Under the pieces are notes generated by a model. The model was not told where the DNA came from. It saw nothing but the letters and a program-made list of their open reading frames with translations, and did no database searches. A stretch of 7,107 nt of DNA from assembly GCA_002308795.1 (NCBI GenBank), contig DBVV01000044.1:1-7107 (forward strand), read 5' to 3'. This document shows, piece by piece, positions 1 to 6,599 of this stretch. Positions within the stretch are counted from its first letter, which is position 1; each line of letters begins with the position of its first letter. The translations under genes were made by a program, and so were the position numbers. This stretch comes from Mageeibacillus sp. UBA1255. Lineage in GTDB: Bacteria; Bacillota; Clostridia; UBA1212; UBA1255.

Positions 1-63
1 CAAATGAGCGAGAAAATGGGACAAATCTGCTCAAACTCGGAGTTTTGTCCCATTTCAACTAAG

Positions 64-85
64 GGCGCCGCATCAGGGCGGCGTC
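64..85. repeat. GC-rich hairpin in left-array linker, copy 1
   Basis: GGCGCCGC and GCGGCGTC pair over 8 positions (one G-T) around the 6-base loop ATCAGG. The same structure recurs 84 bp later at 148-169. Confidence 0.8.
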
Positions 86-147
86 GAATGAGCGAAGAAA
101 TGGGACAAATCTGCTCAAACTCGAAGTTTTGTCCCATTTCAACTAAG

Positions 148-169
148 GGCGCCGCATCAGGGCGGCGTC
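148..169. repeat. GC-rich hairpin in left-array linker, copy 2
   Basis: Identical in arms and loop to the hairpin at 64-85. Confidence 0.8.
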
Positions 170-231
170 AAATGAGCGAAGAAATGGGACAAATCTGCTC
201 AAACTCGGAGTTTTGTCCCATTTCAACAAAG

Positions 232-253
232 GGCGCCGCACCAGGGCGGCGTC
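232..253. repeat. GC-rich hairpin in left-array linker, copy 3
   Basis: Same arms as the two copies to its left, with the loop changed to ACCAGG. The stem is kept while the loop varies, which fits a structure that matters. Confidence 0.8.
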
Positions 254-264
254 AAATGAACAAA

Positions 265-308
265 GAAATGGGACAAATCTTCTCAAACTCGGAGTTTTGT
301 CCCATTTC
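265..308 (-). terminator. Possible transcription end of the operon (last palindrome of the left array)
   Basis: This is the first strong hairpin downstream of the 594-aa gene on the minus strand: a 13-bp stem starting 34 bp beyond the stop codon. On the minus strand it is followed by TTTGTTCATTT, only a weak T-run, and the loop is long at 18 bases. It could end or stabilise the operon transcript, but the same palindrome is repeated away from any gene end, so a dedicated terminator role is uncertain. Confidence 0.3.
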
Positions 309-341
309 CTTTCGATTCAATTATAACACAAAAGTGTCAGA

Positions 342-2126
342 TCAATAAGCGCGCTTCTTCATGAAGACCACGGCGGCACCGAGCGCAAGCACGGCGATAA
401 CGGCGATAATTGTGACCGAAGAATCGCCTGTCTGAGGCTGAGGCACAGTCTGCGGCTCAGTCGTAGGCTGAGGCTCGGTCTGGGGCTCAGTAGTAGGCTG
501 AGGCTCAGTAGAAGGCTGCTCAGCGGGTTTAAGCGAAACATTCGCGGGATTAGCGACGAAATAATTGTCCATCGTCTCGCCTATCACGGTAAGGTTGAAC
601 GCATCGCCCGAGAAAGCGAACTTGTCGGCTTCGGGAGCACGGGTATCGGGAAGAGGCAGCACGAGATAAGGCGACTTGCCGTTGTCGTCAACGTAATCGG
701 CGTTGGTGACGGTGAATCTCACGACGTAAGTACCGGCGGGAAGCGCCTCGTCAAACTCAAGACGGAAAGCAGGTTTATTGTCGGCAACGGACGTGACGGT
801 CGTGCTCTTTAAAGGAGCCTGAGCGAAAGTCGTTTCCGCATCATCCTTATACTCGAACAGCTCGGCAGTCCATGTAGCCTCGGGACCGGTGGGATTGTCA
901 CCCTGAGCCCTGGAAGCCCAGTAGATGCCAAGCGCGATTCCCTTAAGGCCGCCCGCGGTAGTGAAAGCGACGCTGGCGGTATTGTCAGTGCCCTTAACCC
1001 ACGTACCGATAGCAGCGCCCTCTCCGATCAGCATATTGGAATACGTCACGACAGGCTCTTCAGGTCCCTGAGCATCCCCTTTTGATGCATATTTAACGGA
1101 GATCCTCGGATAGAAGCCTACAGATTCGCCGCTTACAAAAGTCTCGGTGATATATTTAGAGGAGTTCGCTCCGTATAAACCAACGGAACCGGAGTTCGTG
1201 GCGGAAAATACAGCGAGCACTTCACCGGCGGGAACTCTGTTGTTAAGAGCAAATACCGCATCGGCGTTGTCAACGTCACCGACCACTTCGGCGCTCGCAA
1301 GTACGCTGCCTGCCACGGTGGTGTCGTAATCGGTGTTCCACGCGTAGACCTCGACCTTCATGTCATTGTTCTCTTTTTCAGTCCACGTAGGCGAACGAAG
1401 AGCAGAGATCGAAACAAGTTCCTTGCCCGCGGGAACGGTGAACCTCACGCCGAGCGGAGCGTCGTTGACCTTCCGCGCACCGGCGTCCTGGTTATCGGCG
1501 AATATATATTCTTCGATCTCTTCAAGACCTTCTGTTCCGGGCAATCTTCCAAAATACTTGTCCAGTGACGCATCTTCTACGAAATTCACGGTAAATCCGA
1601 ACGTGATGCTGCTGAATCCGATGCGGAGATCGGAATAATCGCAGTTGTTCTCAGGAAGCACGAAGTAGCGGATAAGGCCGTCGTCTTCGCTCACTACCGT
1701 AAAGCTGATAGCGTAATTTCCCTTTTCAAAATTTTTGCCCAGATCGAACTCGAGCGGCGCATTCTGGTCTTTGTTAGTCGTAAATTCTTTCGAATAAAGC
1801 GACGTTCCTTTGATAGACGTTGCGTAGTCGGTCTCAAACTTAAACAGATCGAAACGGACGGTGATGTCGCCCCTGCCGCTGTTGCTCGGGTTGCTTGACC
1901 AGTACCTCGGGAGCGAGATCTTGTTGAACGCTGATGCGGCGTTGAAGTACGCGCCCTGGTTGGGTACGCGGTCAGAGCTCGGGCCGATCCTCTCCCCCGG
2001 AACTGAAAAACTGCCGGAATAAGTATTGACGGCAACGTAACCGTCTTCGGCATTGACCGCTATAACACCTGCGCAAAGCGACATCAGCAGCATCATGCTA
2101 AGAAGTACGGCAATAAGTTTTTTCAT
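342..2126 (-). CDS. Secreted surface protein, three copies of a shared beta-rich module, QPQTG sorting-like C-terminus
   Basis: Third gene of the operon, 594 aa; function not recognised. Residues 1-26 form a signal peptide (MKK, a hydrophobic core, probable cleavage after VNA). Three modules follow at about 30-193, 200-346 and 362-524. All share a core: a motif near DLFKFETDY (93), VEVYAWNTDY (258) or AELFEYKDD (421), followed about 40 residues later by a turn-strand motif (EKGNYAISF, VPAGEVLAVF, LPAGTYVVRF). Modules 1 and 3 are closest to each other and end in YF. Residues 530-562 are a Pro/Gln/Thr/Glu linker. QPQTG (563-567) is followed by D, a hydrophobic stretch 571-588 and the tail KKRAY, the layout of a sortase sorting signal with Q in place of the usual first L. 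The start is fixed by AAGGAGG 7 bases upstream. It probably binds a glycan or protein at the surface, judged only from its neighbour. Near-absence of Cys (one in the mature part, C161) is normal for such proteins. Confidence 0.95.
   Translation of the reverse strand: MKKLIAVLLSMMLLMSLCAGVIAVNAEDGYVAVNTYSGSFSVPGERIGPSSDRVPNQGAYFNAASAFNKISLPRYWSSNPSNSGRGDITVRFDLFKFETDYATSIKGTSLYSKEFTTNKDQNAPLEFDLGKNFEKGNYAISFTVVSEDDGLIRYFVLPENNCDYSDLRIGFSSITFGFTVNFVEDASLDKYFGRLPGTEGLEEIEEYIFADNQDAGARKVNDAPLGVRFTVPAGKELVSISALRSPTWTEKENNDMKVEVYAWNTDYDTTVAGSVLASAEVVGDVDNADAVFALNNRVPAGEVLAVFSATNSGSVGLYGANSSKYITETFVSGESVGFYPRISVKYASKGDAQGPEEPVVTYSNMLIGEGAAIGTWVKGTDNTASVAFTTAGGLKGIALGIYWASRAQGDNPTGPEATWTAELFEYKDDAETTFAQAPLKSTTVTSVADNKPAFRLEFDEALPAGTYVVRFTVTNADYVDDNGKSPYLVLPLPDTRAPEADKFAFSGDAFNLTVIGETMDNYFVANPANVSLKPAEQPSTEPQPTTEPQTEPQPTTEPQTVPQPQTGDSSVTIIAVIAVLALGAAVVFMKKRAY
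447..506 (-). repeat. Two 30-bp tandem repeats coding a Pro/Thr/Glu/Gln linker
   Basis: Encodes EPQPTTEPQT twice (residues 541-560), flanked by further partial copies. Such linkers space extracellular domains from the wall or membrane anchor and often vary in length between strains. Confidence 0.85.
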
Positions 2127-2133
2127 AATTTTT

Positions 2134-2139
2134 CCTCCT
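2134..2139 (-). promoter_or_regulatory. Ribosome binding site of the 594-aa gene
   Basis: AGGAGG on the minus strand, within AAGGAGGAAA, 7 bases before the ATG. It lies inside the 18-bp gap after the TGA of the preceding gene. It is the strongest of the three sites in the operon, suggesting that the last gene is translated well. Confidence 0.9.
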
Positions 2140-2144
2140 TAAAT

Positions 2145-4754
2145 TCACACGTTTTCTTTGTTATTTTCACTTTTCTCGTTATTTGCATTATCTTTCTTCT
2201 TTTTAACTATCGCGGCAGCAGCCACGGCACCGGCACCCAGCACCGCGGCACCGGCGATAGCGCCGATCTGGAGCGCAAGCTTGGACGATCCGTTTTCAGG
2301 CTCGCCTGTCGCGATAGCTCCGGTGGTATCGTAGCAGAACTTGAACCTGCCGCCGGGGGCAACGTCTCCGGACACGTAAAAGTCCATAATGTCTCCGGAG
2401 AAAGTGCCGTACTCGAGACGTCCGTCAGCGATCTCGACGCCCTTATCGTCAACGTCGTGAACGTTGTCCGTCCATGCGAAGTTCACGGTAAATTCATCGC
2501 CGTTGATCCCCAGATCTGTCTTGCGGATCTTCACGGTCATGTACCGCCCGTCTACCTCGTACTCGCAGTCAGCCACTTTTTCGGACGCGTAGCCGTCGCC
2601 CGTAAACTTCTCAAGCACGACCGTCTGGGCGGAAGCCGGAGTCTTGTTCACGACGTAATTGAACGTGTTCCAGCCGATATTCCCGGGAACGCAGTCAATC
2701 AGCAGATTCATCCAGAGCTTGTCCGTGTACGGCGTTATATTATCGTTACACTCCACGTGGAAGTACAGGAACTCATCGTCGCGCGAAACCTTGGCGCCGA
2801 TTATATCGTTGCGGCCGGAGCGGTCAACGTAATTCACGTTCCCGAATCCGAGTGCGTCGCGGTCGCCTGTATTTCCGATGTACGCTGCATAATACGGAGC
2901 GACGCTGTCCCACTGAGCCTCTCCCCCACCAAGAACGATGGTTTTCGCATCGCCGGGCTTCGGGATCGGATGCGCGCCCTTATAACGGCGCACGAAATTC
3001 ACCAGCTGGTAATAGTAATTGTCTTTCAACGCGCCTCGCGACGGTTCCAGATCGCGGCTGAACGCGTCGTTGAATTCGTCCGGGAAAGCGTTTTTAACAC
3101 CGCACCATTCTTCGACGCGGCCGACGTTCCATTCGTTCCATCCGGTGATGAATATGACGCGCGGGTCAACTTTCAGCGCGTATTCGAACTGTTCTTCAAA
3201 GTTATACCCCCACAGCGCACCGTCAGGGTCGTCAATATGCGCAAGATCCGAAGTGTAGGCGCGTCCGGCGCAATTCTCGCCGTTCATTGCCGTCATCTTA
3301 TTCGTCACGTAGTTGTGGTTCTGAGCGACGCCAACGGTGATCTGCTCGGGCTTCTTATTTTTCTCATCCTCGGCGTTCTTGTAATAGATCGCCTGCGGAT
3401 ACATTGACAGCCAGCCCCACGCACCGTATTCCATCTTATCCGGGCCGCAGATGTAGTAAGGCAGGTCTTTACGGATCGTGAAGTATTCCAGCATATTGCT
3501 TTCAACTTCGCCCGTCGGATCAATGCCCCATACCTGAGCCATCAGCATCGGTTTTCCGTCCCAGTAGAACCAGAGCGGCTGGTACACGTTTTTAGCGTAG
3601 ATGTTATTGAAAAGCGAGCGCATCTGGATGTACGCGTTGGTCGTGCCGTTGAACGGCAGCATATATGAGACTTTAGGCGTCTTAACGCCGTCGTTCATTG
3701 CCTTCGTCCAGGCCTCGTAGACCGCCAGGTATTGTTCGCGGTAAGTACGAATGCTGTTGGTATTGTCCGTGAAAATCGCATCCACTCCGGCGTTCGCTAA
3801 AAGCTCGCCCTGGCGCCTGATCACCCACTGGTCGTTGGACAGATAATATCCGTATACAGGCTCGTTCCAGAAGTATCGCGCACCGCGGTTCCAGACCGGG
3901 TGGTTGTAATTGTAGAGCGCCTCCGGATGCTCCTCGATCGCCTTCTGGGCATTGGCCGCAGGAGAACCGCCGCTGATGTTCCAGGTCCAGTAGAACATTG
4001 CCACCGTTTTATCTTCACGGATGGGTCCCACGTCTTTATACGTTAGCGATTCGCGTCCGAGCGCGTCGGTGAACACCCACGTATCCGGGAGAACTTCGTG
4101 CGTATACATAAGGCTGTCTTCGGGGACAACGTATTCTTCGGGCGGCGTATGGTGTTCGTCGTACGGCTGAGGAGCGCATCTCTTAAACGGCTTTTCAGGC
4201 TTCGATCCTGCGAACATAACTGAAAGCTTAAGATTAAGCTTGTTTTCCATGCCGTTTTCGTAGCACAGGCCGTACGTCGGATCGTACTGCTCCCAGTTCA
4301 TGCATTTGCAGCCCGTCTGCCCCGACGTTTCATGTATCAGGAAAAGATACTCTCCCGCGCTCTGCGGATCGTCCGGGAACGTGATCTGGCAATTTCCTCC
4401 GTTCTTAACGGTATCAAAGAATTTGGTGGCAACGGGCTCGGCTGCGACCGTCGTTTTGAAGTCCTTGTTCCAGCGGTACAGGGACAATCTCGCGCTGCAT
4501 TTGTCGCGCCCGATCGTTCGCATTTCGTACGAAAATCCAATGATCGGTTCCGTTACGTTAAGCCGCATACCGAGCGATCCGGTTCCGGGGTCAACTCCGT
4601 CGAGCCACGTGGCGGGAGCTTTCGTGTCGTAAGCCGCTACTGCTGCTCTGGCATACACGTCCGAAGTCGGTCCGGAAAGCGAAGCGAGTGCGAGCGGCAA
4701 TCCTACCAGGCTCATCAGCAATATATGTTTTTTGCGGCGAAATGATCCGTTCAT
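2145..4754 (-). CDS. Secreted, membrane-anchored putative glycoside hydrolase (GH99/WbsX-like) with CBM9-like domain
   Basis: Second operon gene, 869 aa. Residues 1-35 are a signal peptide (FRRKKH, hydrophobic core, cleavage near VYA). Residues 40-182 are one copy of the module seen in both neighbours (LSLYRWNKDF at 90, SAGEYLFLI at 132). Residues 247-593 look like a (beta/alpha)8 hydrolase: strand VAMFYWTWN (251-259), strand DAIFTDNTN with D330 at its end, and strand VIFITGWNEWN (533-543) with E541. A W-N-E-W motif on a late strand is typical of the GH99/GH71-like group, including WbsX-type proteins, so E541 and D330 are candidate active-site acids. Residues about 604-805 resemble a CBM9/DOMON-type sugar-binding domain (QWD at 614-616, FLYFHVECND, LLIDC). 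Residues 827-850 are a Gly/Ala-rich membrane span, followed by KKKK and a 15-residue polar tail. It has 13 cysteines, unusual beside its Cys-poor neighbours. The enzyme class is an inference; substrate unknown. It could instead be an inactive sugar-binding homologue. Confidence 0.95.
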   Translation of the reverse strand: MNGSFRRKKHILLMSLVGLPLALASLSGPTSDVYARAAVAAYDTKAPATWLDGVDPGTGSLGMRLNVTEPIIGFSYEMRTIGRDKCSARLSLYRWNKDFKTTVAAEPVATKFFDTVKNGGNCQITFPDDPQSAGEYLFLIHETSGQTGCKCMNWEQYDPTYGLCYENGMENKLNLKLSVMFAGSKPEKPFKRCAPQPYDEHHTPPEEYVVPEDSLMYTHEVLPDTWVFTDALGRESLTYKDVGPIREDKTVAMFYWTWNISGGSPAANAQKAIEEHPEALYNYNHPVWNRGARYFWNEPVYGYYLSNDQWVIRRQGELLANAGVDAIFTDNTNSIRTYREQYLAVYEAWTKAMNDGVKTPKVSYMLPFNGTTNAYIQMRSLFNNIYAKNVYQPLWFYWDGKPMLMAQVWGIDPTGEVESNMLEYFTIRKDLPYYICGPDKMEYGAWGWLSMYPQAIYYKNAEDEKNKKPEQITVGVAQNHNYVTNKMTAMNGENCAGRAYTSDLAHIDDPDGALWGYNFEEQFEYALKVDPRVIFITGWNEWNVGRVEEWCGVKNAFPDEFNDAFSRDLEPSRGALKDNYYYQLVNFVRRYKGAHPIPKPGDAKTIVLGGGEAQWDSVAPYYAAYIGNTGDRDALGFGNVNYVDRSGRNDIIGAKVSRDDEFLYFHVECNDNITPYTDKLWMNLLIDCVPGNIGWNTFNYVVNKTPASAQTVVLEKFTGDGYASEKVADCEYEVDGRYMTVKIRKTDLGINGDEFTVNFAWTDNVHDVDDKGVEIADGRLEYGTFSGDIMDFYVSGDVAPGGRFKFCYDTTGAIATGEPENGSSKLALQIGAIAGAAVLGAGAVAAAAIVKKKKDNANNEKSENNKENV

Positions 4755-4760
4755 AACCTA

Positions 4761-4765
4761 CTCCC
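4761..4765 (-). promoter_or_regulatory. Ribosome binding site of the 869-aa gene
   Basis: GGGAG on the minus strand, 6 bases before the ATG, wholly within the 13-bp gap after the TAA of the preceding gene. It supports the chosen start and suggests coupled translation. Confidence 0.75.
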
Positions 4766-4767
4766 AC

Positions 4768-6474
4768 TTATTTTTTCTTTTTAAGGATCAGCGCGACTGC
4801 AACGCCTGCGATGACCAGCACACCTGCGATGATACCGATCAGCGCGCCTGTCGGAAGCCCTTTTCCGCCGGATCCCGACGCCTTCTGAGTAGGCTTCGGA
4901 GCAGAAGTCGGAGCGGCTGTGGCATTATCCGTCGGAGCTTCTGTCGGTTTCTCTGTTGGTTTTTCAGTCGGAGCGGCTGTCGGAACTTCGGTGGCATCCG
5001 GGCCGTTCTTATACTTCACAGTCCAGATCGCACGCTCGCCGTTGGCCAGACGCACGTACGCCGTAACGGTGTGATCGCCCTCAGCGATCGGAACCATTAT
5101 CTCGTATCTTGACGCATAAGCATCAGTTCCGACGTGCTCTTTCGCGGCGCCCTTTACACCGTCCTCGGCGGCCTTCGCGAACTCGCCGTAAACGACGTCG
5201 CCGTTGTCAACTTTATACCCGAACACGGGCACCGAGATGTTGCTGGCGTACCAGCCCCAGATCCTGAGCTCTTTCCCGGTAAGATCGGTAAGATCGATCT
5301 CAGAGACCTCGTCGTTGCCCCCTACCTTCGCCTTATCCGCGCCGTCAACGGTAAGCTGGTCTCTTGCTACGAATTCTTCTACTTCGCTGTTTTCGAGCAG
5401 CGTCATTCTGACGATCGGAGAGAATTCGGTATCCCATCCGTCGCGGAAGAACTGTACGCCTTCGGTAAGCGTACCGCCTCCGTAAAATCCGAAGCGCATG
5501 TCACCGATCGAATAGAACACCGCGAGGTATTCGCCTGCGGGCAATTGTTTTTCAAACATGAATATCGCGTTATCGCCGTCGGTGTGGTCGTATACCTCGC
5601 TGAACGCAAGTGCCTCTGCGGCAATCGATTTGTCGTAATCTCCCTGCCAGGCGTATATATCCACTCTGGCGTCGCTGCCGCCTTCTCTATTTCCCCATGT
5701 CGGACAACTCGGCACGGTAAGCGAGTAGAGTTTCATTCCTTCCGGAACCGCGAACTTCATGCTGATCTCCGACTCGCCGAGCTCGACAGGATTATTATCC
5801 CTCGCACCCGTCGTGAGCTCCACCTCTTTAAGGTCGAGCAGCCCTTCGATATCGAATTTCTTGAAGTACTCGCCTTCCGATTTCACGAAATAGATCGTGA
5901 AGTTGAAAACGAAATCCGTGTACATTACCTGCGTCGTAGCGTACTTCGCAGCCGCAGACGGCGGAACGAAATACGTATCGCCTCCGGACGTAAGCGTGAA
6001 CCTGATCGAATACGCTCCTGCGGGCAGCACCTTTCCGAAGTCGAACGTCAGATTATTAAAGTTTCCCGATCCCGTCGCTTCCGGCGTCTCGGATGAATCC
6101 GACGTGAAAGTCCTCGTGTACACAGGCTCGCCTTTCACGGATTCCTCGTAGCTGTCCTTGAAATTGAACAGTTCCATAATGACTTCGGTCGTCTCGCCGT
6201 TAGCGGGATTCGAGCCCCACGCCTGCGGGAAAACTATCTTTGTAAATCCGGACGTCACGTTAAACGAAGCGCCGATGGTCACAAGCTCCCACCTGAGCCT
6301 CGTACCTACTGTACTGCCTGTGGCGATCTCAACCGCCTCCAGCTCGGTCTCTGCGCTTCCGCTCTCCATCGCGTCATTTGCGGCGTATGCGGTCATGGTC
6401 AATGAAACGGTTAACGCAATGATCAGTGCTATGGTCAATGCCATTGTCAAAAACTTTGAAACCGATCGTTTCAT
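4768..6474 (-). CDS. Secreted, membrane-anchored modular surface protein with two shared modules and a distinct third domain
   Basis: First gene of the operon, 568 aa; function not recognised. Residues 1-31 are a signal peptide ending AYA. Module 1 (about 45-205) and module 2 (about 215-360) belong to the family found in both downstream proteins; compare ELFNFKDSYEESVKG (101) and VDIYAWQGDYDKSIA (271), each followed by LPAG-Y (150, 311). Module 1 plus module 2 aligns in order with modules 1 and 2 of the 594-aa protein, so these two genes are paralogues over about 320 residues. Residues 370-490 are a different beta-rich domain (RIWGWYASN at 404, VFGYKVDNG, SRYEIMVPI, a closing GDHTVTAYVRL strand). 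I believe similar domains occur in clostridial surface proteins but cannot name one. Residues 491-540 are a Thr/Pro/Ala/Glu linker, 543-564 a membrane span, then KKKK. It contains LPTG but not a proper LPxTG. Probably a surface binding or scaffold protein. Confidence 0.95.
   Translation of the reverse strand: MKRSVSKFLTMALTIALIIALTVSLTMTAYAANDAMESGSAETELEAVEIATGSTVGTRLRWELVTIGASFNVTSGFTKIVFPQAWGSNPANGETTEVIMELFNFKDSYEESVKGEPVYTRTFTSDSSETPEATGSGNFNNLTFDFGKVLPAGAYSIRFTLTSGGDTYFVPPSAAAKYATTQVMYTDFVFNFTIYFVKSEGEYFKKFDIEGLLDLKEVELTTGARDNNPVELGESEISMKFAVPEGMKLYSLTVPSCPTWGNREGGSDARVDIYAWQGDYDKSIAAEALAFSEVYDHTDGDNAIFMFEKQLPAGEYLAVFYSIGDMRFGFYGGGTLTEGVQFFRDGWDTEFSPIVRMTLLENSEVEEFVARDQLTVDGADKAKVGGNDEVSEIDLTDLTGKELRIWGWYASNISVPVFGYKVDNGDVVYGEFAKAAEDGVKGAAKEHVGTDAYASRYEIMVPIAEGDHTVTAYVRLANGERAIWTVKYKNGPDATEVPTAAPTEKPTEKPTEAPTDNATAAPTSAPKPTQKASGSGGKGLPTGALIGIIAGVLVIAGVAVALILKKKK
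4885..4986 (-). repeat. Low-complexity Thr/Pro linker region
   Basis: Encodes residues 497-530 with imperfect repeats of PTEKPTEKPTEAPT and TAAPTSAP type. At DNA level GTCGGAGCGGCTGT-type segments recur on the plus strand. It is a spacer between the extracellular domains and the membrane anchor. Confidence 0.75.
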
Positions 6475-6482
6475 ACTTTATA

Positions 6483-6487
6483 CCCCC
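6483..6487 (-). promoter_or_regulatory. Unusual G-run ribosome binding site of the 568-aa gene
   Basis: The minus strand reads CCTGGGGGTATAAAGT before the ATG. GGGGG, 8 bases upstream, is the only purine-rich site and pairs imperfectly with the 16S tail. The start is still convincing because a full signal peptide follows directly. Confidence 0.55.
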
Positions 6488-6490
6488 AGG

Positions 6491-6511
6491 ATTATAGTTA
6501 TAATAATTATA
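6491..6511 (-). promoter_or_regulatory. Probable operon promoter with clustered -10-like hexamers
   Basis: The minus strand has TATAAT at 6506-6511, TATAAC at 6497-6502 and TATAAT at 6491-6496. No good -35 box sits 17 bases upstream of any of them; TTGCAA (6526-6531) is only 14 bases ahead of the first hexamer. The location, just before the leader of the first gene and with no gene upstream in the window, supports a promoter here. No obvious operator or riboswitch was found in the short leader. Confidence 0.45.
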
Positions 6512-6599
6512 CCGCGTTGCTTTTTGCAAAGTACATTGCTATTTTCAGCATTTAACATTGTATATTTAAGCATGATATAGAATTTGATCCGCAGGCGGA

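Larger units (their letters stand above)
1..308. repeat. Tandem array of 84-bp units, each with two hairpins (open at left edge)
   Basis: Four copies of the long palindrome lie at 14-55, 97-140, 181-224 and 265-308, with three linkers between them. Corresponding bases (17, 101, 185, 269) are exactly 84 bp apart. The palindrome has arms GAAATGGGACAAA and TTTGTCCCATTTC around an 18-base loop; the arms are unchanged in all copies apart from the outermost base of copy 1. Differences fall in the loop (position 124 and copy 4) and in the linker. Each linker holds a second, GC-rich hairpin. The array starts inside a unit, so it continues left of the window. It ends abruptly at 308, where unrelated AT-rich sequence begins, 34 bp past the stop codon of the last operon gene. 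Neither strand has a strong T-run after the palindrome, so these are not textbook terminators. Function unknown; multi-copy protein-binding sites, structured RNA or a degenerate mobile hairpin element are all possible. Confidence 0.95.
6475..6599. other. AT-rich intergenic leader between operon and right-hand array
   Basis: This holds the ribosome binding site and promoter-like hexamers noted separately. Also visible are a small hairpin TTGC-TTTTT-GCAA around 6517-6529 and a short palindrome TCCGC-AG-GCGGA at 6588-6599 bordering the repeat array. No coding sequence seen. Confidence 0.6.

Noticed and set aside
1..308. Integron attC-like array or insertion-sequence ends
   Set aside because: No GTTRRRY/RYYYAAC core sites, no integrase, no cassettes between the units, no transposase and no target-site duplication visible.
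4..348. Plus-strand open frame of 114 codons through the left array, with a 28-residue repeat (MSEEMGQICSNSEFCPIS-like)
   Set aside because: The 84-bp period is divisible by three, so any stop-free frame of one unit stays open through the array; with six frames this is expected by chance. No ribosome site is visible and the sequence is explained by palindromes. A peptide cannot be fully excluded because the array runs off the window.
2055..2085. Lipoprotein signal around C18 of the 594-aa protein
   Set aside because: The residues before the Cys are M-S-L; a lipobox needs G, A or S directly before the Cys. An ordinary cleavage site VNA follows at 24-26.
2457..3407. Long plus-strand frame opposite the 869-aa gene
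   Set aside because: It has a GTG start without a ribosome site and lies wholly antisense to a gene with a clear signal peptide and domains. It is a by-product of the codon use of the real gene.
4846..4857. LPTG near the membrane span of the 568-aa protein as a sortase motif
   Set aside because: It reads GLPTGA, lacking the residue between P and T that LPxTG needs, and directly abuts the hydrophobic span. A plain membrane anchor is more likely.
5134..6096. Long plus-strand frame opposite the 568-aa gene
   Set aside because: Same reasons: GTG start, no ribosome site, Arg/Val-rich shadow composition, fully antisense to a well-supported gene.
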